Below are positions 17,130-25,936 of a DNA stretch of 64,000 bases, piece after piece. Made by a program: the position numbers and the translations under genes. Origin of the DNA: Candidatus Bathyarchaeota archaeon (lineage in GTDB: Archaea; Thermoproteota; Bathyarchaeia; Bathyarchaeales; UBA233); the NCBI GenBank assembly GCA_025057795.1, contig JANXEP010000068.1, positions 124,001 through 188,000 of the forward strand, read 5' to 3'. The notes under the pieces are model-generated. The model ran no database searches. It was not told where the DNA came from and saw only the letters and a list, made by a program, of their open reading frames with translations. Numbering within the stretch: the stretch's first letter is position 1; every line of letters starts with the position of its first letter.

Positions 17130-17894
17130 CTAAGCTTTAGGCTTTAATGCCAAATCCTCGCTTTTAGCCTCCCTAACCCTGTTAATGTGCCTAACGAGTT
17201 CCTCTACAACAGCCTCAAACACTTTTCTGCCCTTCTCAGCTGAAGCCGTTGAAGACTTGCCCCAAACCCCATAACTCGTGAAGTCTGCAGATCCCAACGG
17301 AAGCGACACGCCTTTGGACTCTGCAACATGTCTTCGGGTTTCCTCGTCAACAGCTTTTTCCATATCCACTAGGGTTGGATGCAAAGCCAAAATAACCGAG
17401 GTTTCCTCTGCGCAGGCGTGTTCCCTCTCTTCAGGCTTGAAGATGTCTGGCAAGAGTTTTCTGGCCGCCGTCCACCACTGAAAAACAGAGACAAAGATGC
17501 CTTTCTCCCTCAACTCCAATGCCAACTCGTTAAGGGCGTACAAGTTGCCGCCGTGCCCATTAACCACAACAATTTTCCTAACACCGAAATAGTTCAGCGA
17601 TAGGCAAACATCCCTCAAGTAGCCTTTAAACATTTTGGGTGAAATGTCGATGGTCCCCCAGAACTGCTTGTGGTGCACGCTTACGCCAAAGGGGATAACC
17701 TGCAAACAAACAACCCCGGTGCGTTCAGCCGCTTTTTCAGCAATAGCCTTAGCAACAAGATAATCTGTTCCAAGAGGGTTGTGGGGGCCATGCTGCTCGT
17801 TTGAGCCTACAGGGATTATGGCAATGTCGCTTCTGCCAAAATATTCTTTTGCCTCCACCCAACTCATTTCATGAAGCAAAACCTTCATGGGCAA
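17130..17894 (-). CDS. Creatininase-family amidohydrolase (possibly ArfB)
   Basis: A 254-residue metalloenzyme. Metal motifs are IPVGSNEQHGPHNPLGTD near residue 30, VVNGHGGN near 115 and the glutamate in HACAEETSVIL. In archaea this family contains ArfB, the formamide hydrolase of riboflavin and F420 synthesis, as well as uncharacterised members. The ArfB role is possible but no riboflavin gene is adjacent. ATG 17894 or 17888 could be the start. Confidence 0.82.
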   Translation of the reverse strand: MPMKVLLHEMSWVEAKEYFGRSDIAIIPVGSNEQHGPHNPLGTDYLVAKAIAEKAAERTGVVCLQVIPFGVSVHHKQFWGTIDISPKMFKGYLRDVCLSLNYFGVRKIVVVNGHGGNLYALNELALELREKGIFVSVFQWWTAARKLLPDIFKPEEREHACAEETSVILALHPTLVDMEKAVDEETRRHVAESKGVSLPLGSADFTSYGVWGKSSTASAEKGRKVFEAVVEELVRHINRVREAKSEDLALKPKA

Positions 17895-18058
17895 ATCGCC
17901 CTCCGCGAAACTGTTTTATTAATAAGGCTGTTTGAATATAAGCTTGCGGTTTAAACGGTGAACCTTATTGAAAACTTCAACCCTAACCGTGGGATTCGCC
18001 GCAGGAATTTTTGAAAGCATATTAGTCTCAAAACGGGTTATGTGAGGGGAAAATCCCA

Positions 18059-19462
18059 ATGCTAGGTTCAAGAAGGCTTTTCGGAACAAATGGAATTCGG
18101 GGAGTAGTCAACAAAGAGTTAACCCCCGAAATGACTGTGGAAATTGGAAGCGCCATTGGAACATTCTTTCAGCATGGAAACTTAATAGTTGGACATGACG
18201 CTAGGACCAGCAGCCCCATGCTTGCGAAGGCCGTTATTTCAGGTTTAACAAGCACGGGCTGCAACGTTTTATTCGCGGGCATGGCGCCCACACCAGCACT
18301 GCAACACGCGGTTAAAAGCCGCGGGGCAGATGGCGCCGTAATAATTACGGCATCCCACAACCCGCCAGAATACAATGGGATAAAAGTTGTCTGGAACGAT
18401 GGAATAGAAATATCAAGGGAGCAGGAAATAGAAGTTGAAAACATATTCTTTGATAAAAAGGCAAGCTATGCGAAATGGGATAAAATAGGGAAGATTGAAA
18501 CCATCCCAAACGTAATCGAGGAATATATAGAAGCGGTAAAAAAACAGGTAGACGCGGCCAAAATAGCAAGCGCAAATTTCCACGTGGTGGTTGACGCGGC
18601 AAACAGCGTGGCCGCTCAAGCTGTCCCCAAACTTCTTAGAGGTTTAGGCTGCAAAGTAACAACCATAAACGCGGACATTAACGGAACCTTTCCCGGGAGA
18701 CCCCCAGAACCCCGCCCGGAAAACCTCAAAGAGTTAGCTTTAACTGTTAGGGCTGTTGGCGCAGACCTCGGAGTAGCCTTTGACGGCGACGCAGATCGCG
18801 CCATATTCGTGGACGAAAGGGGCGAAGTCCACTGGGGAGACAAAACTTTCGCTCTTGTGGCGAAAAACTTCCTGAAAAGCCACCGCGGCGAAAAAATAGT
18901 CACACCCGTAAGCTCTTCAACACTAGTTAAAGACATCGCAGACGCTTACGGGGGAAAAATTGTGTGGACCAAGGTTGGAAGCGTGACGGTATCCCACACA
19001 ATGAAAAAACTTAATGCAAAACTAGGCGGTGAAGAAAACGGAGGAATCTTCTATGGACCCCATCAACCAGTTAGAGACGGAGCCATGGCCACAGCCCTAA
19101 TTTTAAGCATAATGGTTGAAGAAAACGCTAAACTCTCAAAAATGATGGAAGAGCTTCCCAAATACTTCATTGAGAAGGACAAAATAGAGTGCCCCAACGA
19201 GCTTAAAGAGAAAGTCCTAGAAAAGTTGATTGAGGGGACAAAAGGCTTAGAAATAAACACGATTGACGGGGTTAAAGTCTGGTTTGAAGACAAAAGCTCC
19301 ATCCTAATGAGGCCAAGCGGAACAGAGCCCATTTACAGGATTTATGCAGAAGCGAAAACGGAGAAAAAAGCAAAAGCCCTAATCAAAGAATACTTCTCAA
19401 AGCTTAAAGGGATAATCGACGAATTTAAGAGGCAAGAAAAACGACTAATTTTTACAAACTAG
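18059..19462 (+). CDS. glmM: Phosphoglucosamine mutase / phosphohexomutase
   Basis: A 467-residue alpha-D-phosphohexomutase, predicted to convert glucosamine-6-P to glucosamine-1-P on the way to UDP-GlcNAc. All four family sites are present: ITASHNPPEYNG with the phosphoserine, the metal loop FDGDADRAIFVDE, the sugar-recognition loop GGEENGG (GEEN rather than GEMS), and the phosphate-binding loop MRPSGTEPIYRIY. Phosphomannomutase activity is possible. It begins the nucleotide-sugar operon, 11 bases before the next gene. Confidence 0.9.
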   Translation: MLGSRRLFGTNGIRGVVNKELTPEMTVEIGSAIGTFFQHGNLIVGHDARTSSPMLAKAVISGLTSTGCNVLFAGMAPTPALQHAVKSRGADGAVIITASHNPPEYNGIKVVWNDGIEISREQEIEVENIFFDKKASYAKWDKIGKIETIPNVIEEYIEAVKKQVDAAKIASANFHVVVDAANSVAAQAVPKLLRGLGCKVTTINADINGTFPGRPPEPRPENLKELALTVRAVGADLGVAFDGDADRAIFVDERGEVHWGDKTFALVAKNFLKSHRGEKIVTPVSSSTLVKDIADAYGGKIVWTKVGSVTVSHTMKKLNAKLGGEENGGIFYGPHQPVRDGAMATALILSIMVEENAKLSKMMEELPKYFIEKDKIECPNELKEKVLEKLIEGTKGLEINTIDGVKVWFEDKSSILMRPSGTEPIYRIYAEAKTEKKAKALIKEYFSKLKGIIDEFKRQEKRLIFTN

Positions 19463-19473
19463 GAGAAGATCAA

Positions 19474-20853
19474 ATGTCAACATCAACAAGCACCGCCTCA
19501 ATAACGCTGGAAAATCTTGAACCGCGTGAAAAATACACGGTAAACATTGTCGGCTGCGGACGGATCGGCGTATTGCACGCATGTCTATTTGCGAGTGCAG
19601 GCTTTAAAGTCATATGCGCCGACACAAATCAAGCCGTGGTGGACAATTTATCAAAGGGTAAGGTTACATTTCTAAAAAATGAAATAGAGCCTCTCCTAAG
19701 GAAACATTTGAAGGAAGAAAGATTAAAAGCCACAACCGACCTGAAGTCAGCCGCGGCAAACAGCCAAATAATTTTGGTTGCGGTTCCAGTTGAATTGGAC
19801 GAGAAGGGCAAAACAGACTACTCCAACCTTGAAAGATCACTAAGACATGTAGGTTCAAGCTTTCGCAAAGGAACACTAATAATTATTGCAAGCGTCGTTG
19901 GAGTCGGCGTAACAGAGGGACTCATTAAAGAAGTTCTTGAGGGAGCCTCTGGACTTAAAGCCAGAACAGACTTCTATATGGCTTACAGCCCTCCCGCTTT
20001 AATGGAACAACAAACTCTAAAAACATTGTCCAACTGCAAGCGGATTGTTGCAGCACCCGACAAGAGCAGCCTGGAACTCGCCTCAAAAATTTTAGGAACA
20101 GTAACCGAATCCGGCGTTGTAAAAACCTCTAACGTCAAGATGGCTGAAGCGCTTATTCTCCTTGAAGCAGTACATAGACAGGCCAGCTTTGCTCTTGCCA
20201 ACGAACTTGCCCTCTTTTGTGAAAAGACGGGTTTAGACTATGTCGCCATCCAAAACTTGGCAAAGGAAAGCCTAGCCGACGGACTTCCCCCATTAGCAGT
20301 AGCATGCGAAAACCATCAAGAAGCAGTGGCCATTCTGCTGGAAGAGGCGGAAAACCTAAACTTGAAACTTAGAATTTCCGCATTTTCAGCATTTTCAAAC
20401 GAGGAAGTCTTAAAACACGCGGTTAACGTAGTTCGTGAAGCGTTAAAAGAGTGTGGAAAAACCCTGCGCAGAGCAAAAGTTTCCATCCTTGGACTATCCC
20501 AAACCCCCAACATGATGGACACCCCTAGAGAGGCGCTAAAAAAGATTGTTGAGATCCTTTCAGTTAAAGGCGCAAAAATAAGCCTCTACGACCCATATTT
20601 TTCAGGCAAACCAGCAGCTGATTTTGAGCTAAAAATCTTGAAGAATAATTTGGCAGAAGCCGTGGAAGGGGCGGACTGCATAATAGTGTCTGCAGGCCAC
20701 GACCAGTTCAAACGGTTAAATCTAAAAAAGCTGAAGTTAACGGCGAGGATGCCCGCGGCAATAGTTGACTTTGAAGGCGTCATAGACCCCGTGAAGGCTG
20801 AAGCGGAAGGTTTCATATACCGCGGCTTGGGAAGGGGGGTTTCAACCAAATGA
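19474..20853 (+). CDS. UDP-sugar dehydrogenase homologue lacking catalytic residues
   Basis: A 459-residue protein with the fold order of UDP-glucose/UDP-ManNAc 6-dehydrogenases: N-terminal Rossmann domain (VNIVGCGRIGVLHA), helical dimer domain (about 200-300) and C-terminal UDP-binding domain (VSILGLSQTPNMMDTP). Active-site residues appear lost. The usual STVPPGTT stretch reads ASVVGVGVTE. The KLxENTxR segment reads LILLEAVHRQ, so Lys and Asn are gone. There is no GGHCIPxDP nucleophile motif; that region reads LADGLPPLAVACENH. It is probably not a normal NAD-dependent sugar oxidase. Its end overlaps the next gene by four bases, so it is translated with it. Confidence 0.72.
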   Translation: MSTSTSTASITLENLEPREKYTVNIVGCGRIGVLHACLFASAGFKVICADTNQAVVDNLSKGKVTFLKNEIEPLLRKHLKEERLKATTDLKSAAANSQIILVAVPVELDEKGKTDYSNLERSLRHVGSSFRKGTLIIIASVVGVGVTEGLIKEVLEGASGLKARTDFYMAYSPPALMEQQTLKTLSNCKRIVAAPDKSSLELASKILGTVTESGVVKTSNVKMAEALILLEAVHRQASFALANELALFCEKTGLDYVAIQNLAKESLADGLPPLAVACENHQEAVAILLEEAENLNLKLRISAFSAFSNEEVLKHAVNVVREALKECGKTLRRAKVSILGLSQTPNMMDTPREALKKIVEILSVKGAKISLYDPYFSGKPAADFELKILKNNLAEAVEGADCIIVSAGHDQFKRLNLKKLKLTARMPAAIVDFEGVIDPVKAEAEGFIYRGLGRGVSTK

Positions 20854-21809
20854 AAAAGCTTGGAGTCGCCGTTATCGGGGCAGGATTCTGGGGGAGAAAC
20901 CACGCCAGGGTCTTCAAGGAGTTAGGGGAAACGGAGCTTATAGCTGTCTGCGACATAAACTCGGAAAAGGCTGAAAACATTGCGAAACAATTCAATGTGG
21001 AAGCCTACACAAGCGTTGGAAAAATGCTGAGAAGATCCGATATTGAAGCTGTCAGTGTCTGCACATGGTCCACAAGCCTAGCAAACGTTGCGTTAAAAGC
21101 GCTAAACGCTGGGAAACATGTCCTAGTGGAAAAGCCTATGGCGGCTAACTCAAAACAAGCGGAAAAAATGTTGAAAACCGCGGAAAAAGAAGGATTACAT
21201 CTCACCGTGGGCTTTTTAATGCGGTTCATTCCAGGAATCCAGTTCATTAAAAAGTCTTTGGAAAAAGGAACCATAGGTCAGCTTGTATGTGCAACTGCAA
21301 AACGCGTTTCCCAGTGGCCGGAAAGAATAGGCGACGTGGGAGTTGTAAAAGATTTGGCAATTCACGACATAGACATAATGAGGTACCTTTTTGGCGGTGA
21401 TCCATTAGCGGTCTATGCAAAAACTGGAAACATGAAGCATAGAAGGTTTGAAGATTACGCCCACATAATGCTTACTTTCGAAGGGGACAGAAACGCGTTC
21501 ATAGAATCCAATTGGCTGACGCCATACAAGACACGGGTGCTCGTGGTTACTGGAAGCGAAGCCATAGTGAAACTTGACTACATAACGCAGGAGCTTATCA
21601 TAGAAAATGCCAAAGAAACTATCCAGCCCAGAATCCCATGGCAGGAACCCCTTAAACTTGAGCTCCAACATTTTGCAAACTGCATCTTGGGAAAGGATAA
21701 ACCTCTCATAACAGGGATGGACGGTTTAAAGGCTATTAAAATCGCTGAGGCAGCACTGAAATCCTCAAAAACGGGAAAACTTGTTAAGGTGAAGTCACTT
21801 CTTTCCTAA
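20850..21809 (+). CDS. Gfo/Idh/MocA oxidoreductase, likely nucleotide-sugar dehydrogenase
   Basis: A 319-residue NAD(P)-dependent oxidoreductase. It begins with the dinucleotide fold VAVIGAGFWGRNHARVF, then the family signature HVLVEKPMAANSKQAE and DLAIHDIDIMRYLFGG, which carries the conserved Asp/His pair. Relatives in methanogens and in Wlb-type pathways oxidise UDP-GlcNAc or UDP-GlcNAcA at C3, so with GlmM upstream a UDP-GlcNAc 3-dehydrogenase role for surface glycans is a reasonable inference. Tail-to-tail overlap with the Trm112 gene is 15 bases. Confidence 0.82.
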   Translation: MKKLGVAVIGAGFWGRNHARVFKELGETELIAVCDINSEKAENIAKQFNVEAYTSVGKMLRRSDIEAVSVCTWSTSLANVALKALNAGKHVLVEKPMAANSKQAEKMLKTAEKEGLHLTVGFLMRFIPGIQFIKKSLEKGTIGQLVCATAKRVSQWPERIGDVGVVKDLAIHDIDIMRYLFGGDPLAVYAKTGNMKHRRFEDYAHIMLTFEGDRNAFIESNWLTPYKTRVLVVTGSEAIVKLDYITQELIIENAKETIQPRIPWQEPLKLELQHFANCILGKDKPLITGMDGLKAIKIAEAALKSSKTGKLVKVKSLLS

Positions 21810-22070
21810 ATTGAAGGGCTTGCCCTCAAGCAGAATCCTCTCAGGAACTCTCTCCTTCCACTTCTTCAGGAAGGGCAAGTCTTCGCTTTCTTTTCGCAAC
21901 TCGTCAGGCAGCATTTCTGGGATTTCGTCGCGTATCGGATACCACCTCAAACACTTAGGACAAATAATCAACCCCTCAATAATTTCCTCCTTTTCCTCAA
22001 AAACATACAGTTCAAGCGGGTGATGTTTGTCAATTGGACAGGCAAGTATTTCCATCAGCTTCCTCTTCAT
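21795..22070 (-). CDS. Trm112-family zinc protein
   Basis: About 91 residues from ATG 22070. It opens KLMEILACPIDKHHPLELY, and GLIICPKCLRWYPIRDEIPEMLP ends the motif, giving a zinc site that here has one cysteine in the first pair region (CPID) and CPKC in the second. Trm112 activates several methyltransferases acting on tRNA, rRNA and release factor. The gene lies just downstream of a Trm5-type methyltransferase on the same strand, though Trm5 is not a classical Trm112 client. Confidence 0.83.
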   Translation of the reverse strand: MKRKLMEILACPIDKHHPLELYVFEEKEEIIEGLIICPKCLRWYPIRDEIPEMLPDELRKESEDLPFLKKWKERVPERILLEGKPFNLGKK

Positions 22071-22126
22071 TTGCACCCCCACAGTTTTACAAAAATGGCT
22101 GTGCAAGCTTATTAAATTTGTCAGCG

Positions 22127-22987
22127 CTACGGCTTAACAAGGATATCGAGAACAATCTGGTACCAGTTTGGGCCTGTGGTTCTGACAACACGGCCAAAGG
22201 GAACCTCAAATTTAACGTTTAAATTTTCAAGTTTTCCAGCAACCTTCTCCTTAACCTTTTCCACAACATCTTCGCCCTTGCAGGCGTATTCAAAATCATA
22301 ATAGTGTATGTATCCGCCGCCTTTTTGAAGCGCGGAGACAGCATAATCTAGGTATTGGAAAGCTTTTTCAGGCAGCGGCATAAGAACCCTGTCAGCTTTT
22401 TGAACAAGGCTTTTCCGGGTTATTTCCCCAGCATCGCCTTCTATGGGGATTACTCTTCCGTAAACCCTATTCAGTCTGACGTTTTCATGCATGTATTTTA
22501 CTGCAACTGGGTTGATGTCAATAGAATAAATTTTTTCTGCGCTTGAATGTTTCGCTATGACTATTGAAAAGCATCCCACCCCCGCGAACATGTTTACAAT
22601 TTTTTCTCCGCTTCCAACTTGCTTTGCAACGCGCAATCTTTCATAAGAGAGTCTTGGAGTGAAATAGCACTTTTCTACGTCAACGGAGAAGACGCATCCA
22701 GATTCCCTGTGAATCGTTGTCGTTTTATTCTCGCCGGCAACGTATTCCAGTTTTCGAAGCCTAAACTCCCCATGCACAGGGCTTGTTTGAGCTAGAACAG
22801 TTTTAACATTCTTATGCCCGTTCATTACGGCCTCAGCAATCCGCTCAACGTATCTCCGAGATTTTTCGTTTAAGCGTATAATGGCTATGTCTCCCACAAT
22901 ATCGTAGGAATTGTAAACATGCACCAGTTCTTCACGGGGCAAAACCTCTGCAAGAATTTTCCTTAAGCGTCTTTTCAAGCCCACCAC
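22127..22987 (-). CDS. Trm5/Taw-type tRNA (guanine37-N1) methyltransferase family
   Basis: A 286-residue class I SAM methyltransferase. The order is an N-terminal RNA-binding part with YDIVGDIAIIRL, the linker SVDVEKCYFTPRLSYER, the SAM motif VNMFAGVGCFSIVIAKH, then YSIDINPVAVKYMHENVRLN and the catalytic-loop equivalent RVLMPLPEKAFQYLDYA. This is the Trm5 family pattern. Both m1G37 formation and the Taw2 aminocarboxypropyl transfer belong to it. YSIDINP and the retained CYFTPRLS linker favour Trm5. Taw1 in the same window shows that wyosine is made here. Confidence 0.83.
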   Translation of the reverse strand: MVGLKRRLRKILAEVLPREELVHVYNSYDIVGDIAIIRLNEKSRRYVERIAEAVMNGHKNVKTVLAQTSPVHGEFRLRKLEYVAGENKTTTIHRESGCVFSVDVEKCYFTPRLSYERLRVAKQVGSGEKIVNMFAGVGCFSIVIAKHSSAEKIYSIDINPVAVKYMHENVRLNRVYGRVIPIEGDAGEITRKSLVQKADRVLMPLPEKAFQYLDYAVSALQKGGGYIHYYDFEYACKGEDVVEKVKEKVAGKLENLNVKFEVPFGRVVRTTGPNWYQIVLDILVKP

Positions 22988-23051
22988 TTATGGAATAACC
23001 GTTGGAAATGCTTAAAAGCAAATAGGTTCATGTGTAAAGAGAGGGAAATAA

Positions 23052-23219
23052 ATGGAAAACGCATCTCCTGGAATAGTCTACGAATGCGTAAGATGTGGGG
23101 CTAAGGTTTCCACGGAAGAACTGGAGCTTAGGGGTGGAGAAATAAAATGCACCGTCTGCGGCTACAGAGTTTTGAAAAAAATAAGGCCGCCGGTTGTAAA
23201 ACGCGTACGGGCAATATAA
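23052..23219 (+). CDS. rpoP: RNA polymerase subunit P (Rpb12 homologue)
   Basis: A 55-residue subunit of the archaeal RNA polymerase. Zinc-ribbon cysteines sit at YECVRCGAK and IKCTVCGYRVL, followed by the conserved KIRPPVVKRVRAI C-terminus, the hallmark of RpoP/Rpb12. ATG 23052 follows AGAGGGAAATA. It is divergent from the Trm5-type gene and stands alone. Confidence 0.93.
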   Translation: MENASPGIVYECVRCGAKVSTEELELRGGEIKCTVCGYRVLKKIRPPVVKRVRAI

Positions 23220-23278
23220 AGATGCCAAAGTAGCTTATTTAATGGAAGACACATTTGTCAAAGGTTTTTGATGCCGGT

Positions 23279-23551
23279 TTAGAAGAGCTCCTTTTCCCCT
23301 ATCTTGCGAAGGGCTCTTCCCCGAAGTTTTATTGCGGGTCCGACAACTTCCTCAGGCTGTTTTTCAGCTGTTTTTCGTTTAACGGTTTCTCCGCATACTC
23401 CTCTTGGAAGGAGTCGCCTTTTGATGCATAGGGCGTAGGAGCAGTTTGTCACGTTACACTTGTCCTCGGTCCAAGCGCACCATACGATGTCTCGGCGGCG
23501 AACTGCGGCGTTTCTGCCACATTTGAACAGTTCACATGTTGGAGAACACAT
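23279..23551 (-). CDS. Cysteine-rich conserved archaeal protein, function unknown
   Basis: About 90 residues from ATG 23551. The track of cysteines is MCSPTCELFKCG, then VWCAWTEDKCNVTNCSYALC and LPRGVCG: nine in the first 65 residues, enough for two metal or Fe-S sites. A basic C-terminal tail follows (KLRGRALRKIG). I recall similar uncharacterised archaeal proteins but cannot name a domain. The longer frame to 23584 is unlikely because TATATAAAAC (about 23585-23594) is the promoter, about 35 bases upstream of 23551. Confidence 0.7.
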   Translation of the reverse strand: MCSPTCELFKCGRNAAVRRRDIVWCAWTEDKCNVTNCSYALCIKRRLLPRGVCGETVKRKTAEKQPEEVVGPAIKLRGRALRKIGEKELF

Positions 23552-23584
23552 TTTTGCTTGCGACAAGGCTGATACAACCTTCAA

Positions 23585-23594
23585 TATATAAAAC
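23585..23594 (-). promoter_or_regulatory. TATA box for the cysteine-rich gene
   Basis: GTTTTATATA on the minus strand, about 35 bases before ATG 23551. It leaves a leader of at most ten bases and argues against a start at 23584. Confidence 0.4.
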
Positions 23595-23678
23595 TTTCAC
23601 TTTAACCTTTACTTCTCTGTGAGAGTTGTTCACTAAATTTGATATAAATTTTTCCCCACTAAACTCTATATTCAAACT

Positions 23679-25775
23679 TCAACCCGCGCTTTTCTTCGGC
23701 TTTAGCCGCCTTACACCATGGACTTCTAACGCAAGAATCACCATCACAACCGCTAAAACCAACAAAGTCGCTGCGAACTGGGCAGTTTCAATAGGGAAGC
23801 CAGCTAAAATAACATACTTCACCATTCTAATTTCGATGGGGTTTGTTTCGTTTCTCTCGCCATCCACAAAAATCGTGGAACTCGTAACCGGCTGATTTTG
23901 GCCATAAAAATACACTTTTACGGTTAATGCGCCGCCGCTTTCTACAAACTTTGCCGTGCCATCCGATTCGGTTAATTTTGAACCCAGCACCATGTTATTT
24001 CTCTCTAAAGTTACATTCACGTTGGGTATCGGCTGGCCAAAATAGTCAACGATTTTGAAGTGAATTGGCAGGTTGTAGCGTGAACACCTAATCGTTAGGG
24101 TTTGATTTTCAAACAGACCGACTTCAGCCTCGTTTAAGAGTTCCCCGCGATAATAGACCTTTACGCGATAGACTCCGAAAACACAGTTTAATGGTATTCG
24201 ACCGTTCTGGTCTGTGAAACCGCTGTAGTGAAGCCCGCCCGTCAATTCCTGAGCCTCTACAAAGGCGTCGGCTATGGGTTGATTTTTTGCGTCAACAACA
24301 TTGATTTGGAGGTTTTTAACGGGACAGACTATTGCAATGTTGTTCCACGCTGTCGCTTGCAAATTTGAGAAGCTATTATTCCCTTCGTTGAAGACTCTGC
24401 CGTAACGAGAAGCATTTACCACATACATGGCGTTTAAAAGCATTGAACGAAGCTGCAGTGTTCCCGTTATGCCCGTCTGATATAGGGTTGGCGGCTCCGT
24501 CACTCTCTCCCCATTTAAATCTGAGACGTAGCTGCAGGTTAAGTTTAGCAAGATAAATGGGATTCCCATGTTTCCGTTCTGCGCGTTAACCACGGTTATG
24601 TTCAAGTTTGTAAGCAGGCAAGGAAGACTTAACCTCCCTTCACCCGTAAGATTGAAAGTTAAACTGCCAACGCTGACCCCTTTAAAATACGCTTTAGCAT
24701 TGTATTCTCCTCGCTCAAGCCAAACGCTTGCAACACCCTCATCGCTGCTTTCAACCTCATAAGTTGTATTCACTCTCCCATCAAAAATCTTAACGAGAAC
24801 GCCGGCCACAGCTTCGCCGGCCAGGTTTCGCGGGAAAATCTCAGTTCTGAATCCAGGAACTTCAAAGGTCTGCGTATCTGGAGCGCTTCGCTTGGACGCT
24901 GGAACAGGCGTAATGCTTACAGTATAGTTTCCAACAAGGGCGTTGTCTGGAACCCTCCAACGCGCATCCACAACGCCGCCGGTTACTGGCCAGTTGAAAG
25001 AGGCTACGTTTTCATTTCCAAGTTTTATTGTGATGTTAACACTGTCATATGCTGAATAGTCCACCGCCCTAACCTTCACAGGATCTCCCCTATGATATTC
25101 GCTTCGATCGGTTAACCCTACAAAGAATGTGCCCACCACAGTTCCATTGAAGAGTATTTTGTACTCTCCTGTAAAGTTGGTGTTTGCGCCGTTGGAAAAG
25201 TCTGTTGGATACGTGAAAACACCTTGGAAATCCCCAAAATTATCCGTGAAAATTCTTTTACCTTTCACCTCATATTCTAAGTTCACAGCGGGCGTCTGAA
25301 CCTTAATTTTTGGGTACTCAAAGTTTGCCTTACCCCCGGTTATTTTTACCAAAATCTCAATTTTTCCTCCCTGTTCAACTTGGACTGGCGGTTCCGGAAG
25401 AAGCGGTTCAACGGAACAGGCGGTTAACACCGTGAAGGCAGTGGTGCTGCTTTCACCAGTTTCAACGTCAATTATGGTCACGTCATATATGCCATGGGGT
25501 GTGTGGGGAACGGTGAATGAGACATTTACAGTACGACCAACAGCGTTTCCAACACCGAGCTCTGTTTGGCCAAATTTCAACCTGTAGGATCCATTTTCCG
25601 TTGTTATATTGGCTATCACTTGGACGGTAGCTCCCACGTGTCCTGAAGAAGGTTTTAAGGAAATTATTGTTGTTTCAGCACTAACATGGGATAAGGGCGT
25701 CAACGTCGCTACGACAGATGTCAAAATAACTAAAACTATGGTTAAGGGCTTAATTTTTGTGATTAATGGATGCAA
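23679..25775 (-). CDS. Secreted, membrane-anchored surface protein with Ig-like repeats
   Basis: A 698-residue extracellular protein. An N-terminal signal peptide (PLTIVLVILTSVVATLTPL, ending HVSAE) precedes an IPT/TIG-like domain (IISLKPSSGHVGATVQV) and a middle with MG2-type beta domains. Three or four repeats of the carboxypeptidase-regulatory or SpaA-like kind follow (LTNLNITVVNAQNGN, VKNLQINVVDAKNQPIADAFV, LPIHFKIVDYFGQPIPNVNV). A C-terminal membrane helix (FAATLLVLAVVMVILALEV) and basic tail end it. Many NxS/T sites suggest N-glycosylation. Probably an S-layer or cell-surface stalk protein. TTG 25775 is the start, behind GGTGGC. Confidence 0.8.
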   Translation of the reverse strand: MHPLITKIKPLTIVLVILTSVVATLTPLSHVSAETTIISLKPSSGHVGATVQVIANITTENGSYRLKFGQTELGVGNAVGRTVNVSFTVPHTPHGIYDVTIIDVETGESSTTAFTVLTACSVEPLLPEPPVQVEQGGKIEILVKITGGKANFEYPKIKVQTPAVNLEYEVKGKRIFTDNFGDFQGVFTYPTDFSNGANTNFTGEYKILFNGTVVGTFFVGLTDRSEYHRGDPVKVRAVDYSAYDSVNITIKLGNENVASFNWPVTGGVVDARWRVPDNALVGNYTVSITPVPASKRSAPDTQTFEVPGFRTEIFPRNLAGEAVAGVLVKIFDGRVNTTYEVESSDEGVASVWLERGEYNAKAYFKGVSVGSLTFNLTGEGRLSLPCLLTNLNITVVNAQNGNMGIPFILLNLTCSYVSDLNGERVTEPPTLYQTGITGTLQLRSMLLNAMYVVNASRYGRVFNEGNNSFSNLQATAWNNIAIVCPVKNLQINVVDAKNQPIADAFVEAQELTGGLHYSGFTDQNGRIPLNCVFGVYRVKVYYRGELLNEAEVGLFENQTLTIRCSRYNLPIHFKIVDYFGQPIPNVNVTLERNNMVLGSKLTESDGTAKFVESGGALTVKVYFYGQNQPVTSSTIFVDGERNETNPIEIRMVKYVILAGFPIETAQFAATLLVLAVVMVILALEVHGVRRLKPKKSAG

Positions 25776-25936
25776 AGGTTGCCACCCAGTCCCGTCTGGA
25801 TGTGAAATCTTCTAATACACGGACATTTTAAAATTTACTTTTCCCTCTATCACAGTTTAAGGCTAAACATAAACTGGCATTTTTGACGGAATTTTTTAAA
25901 TTCTGTAAGGTATCAATTGGCATTGAGTGAAAATGG

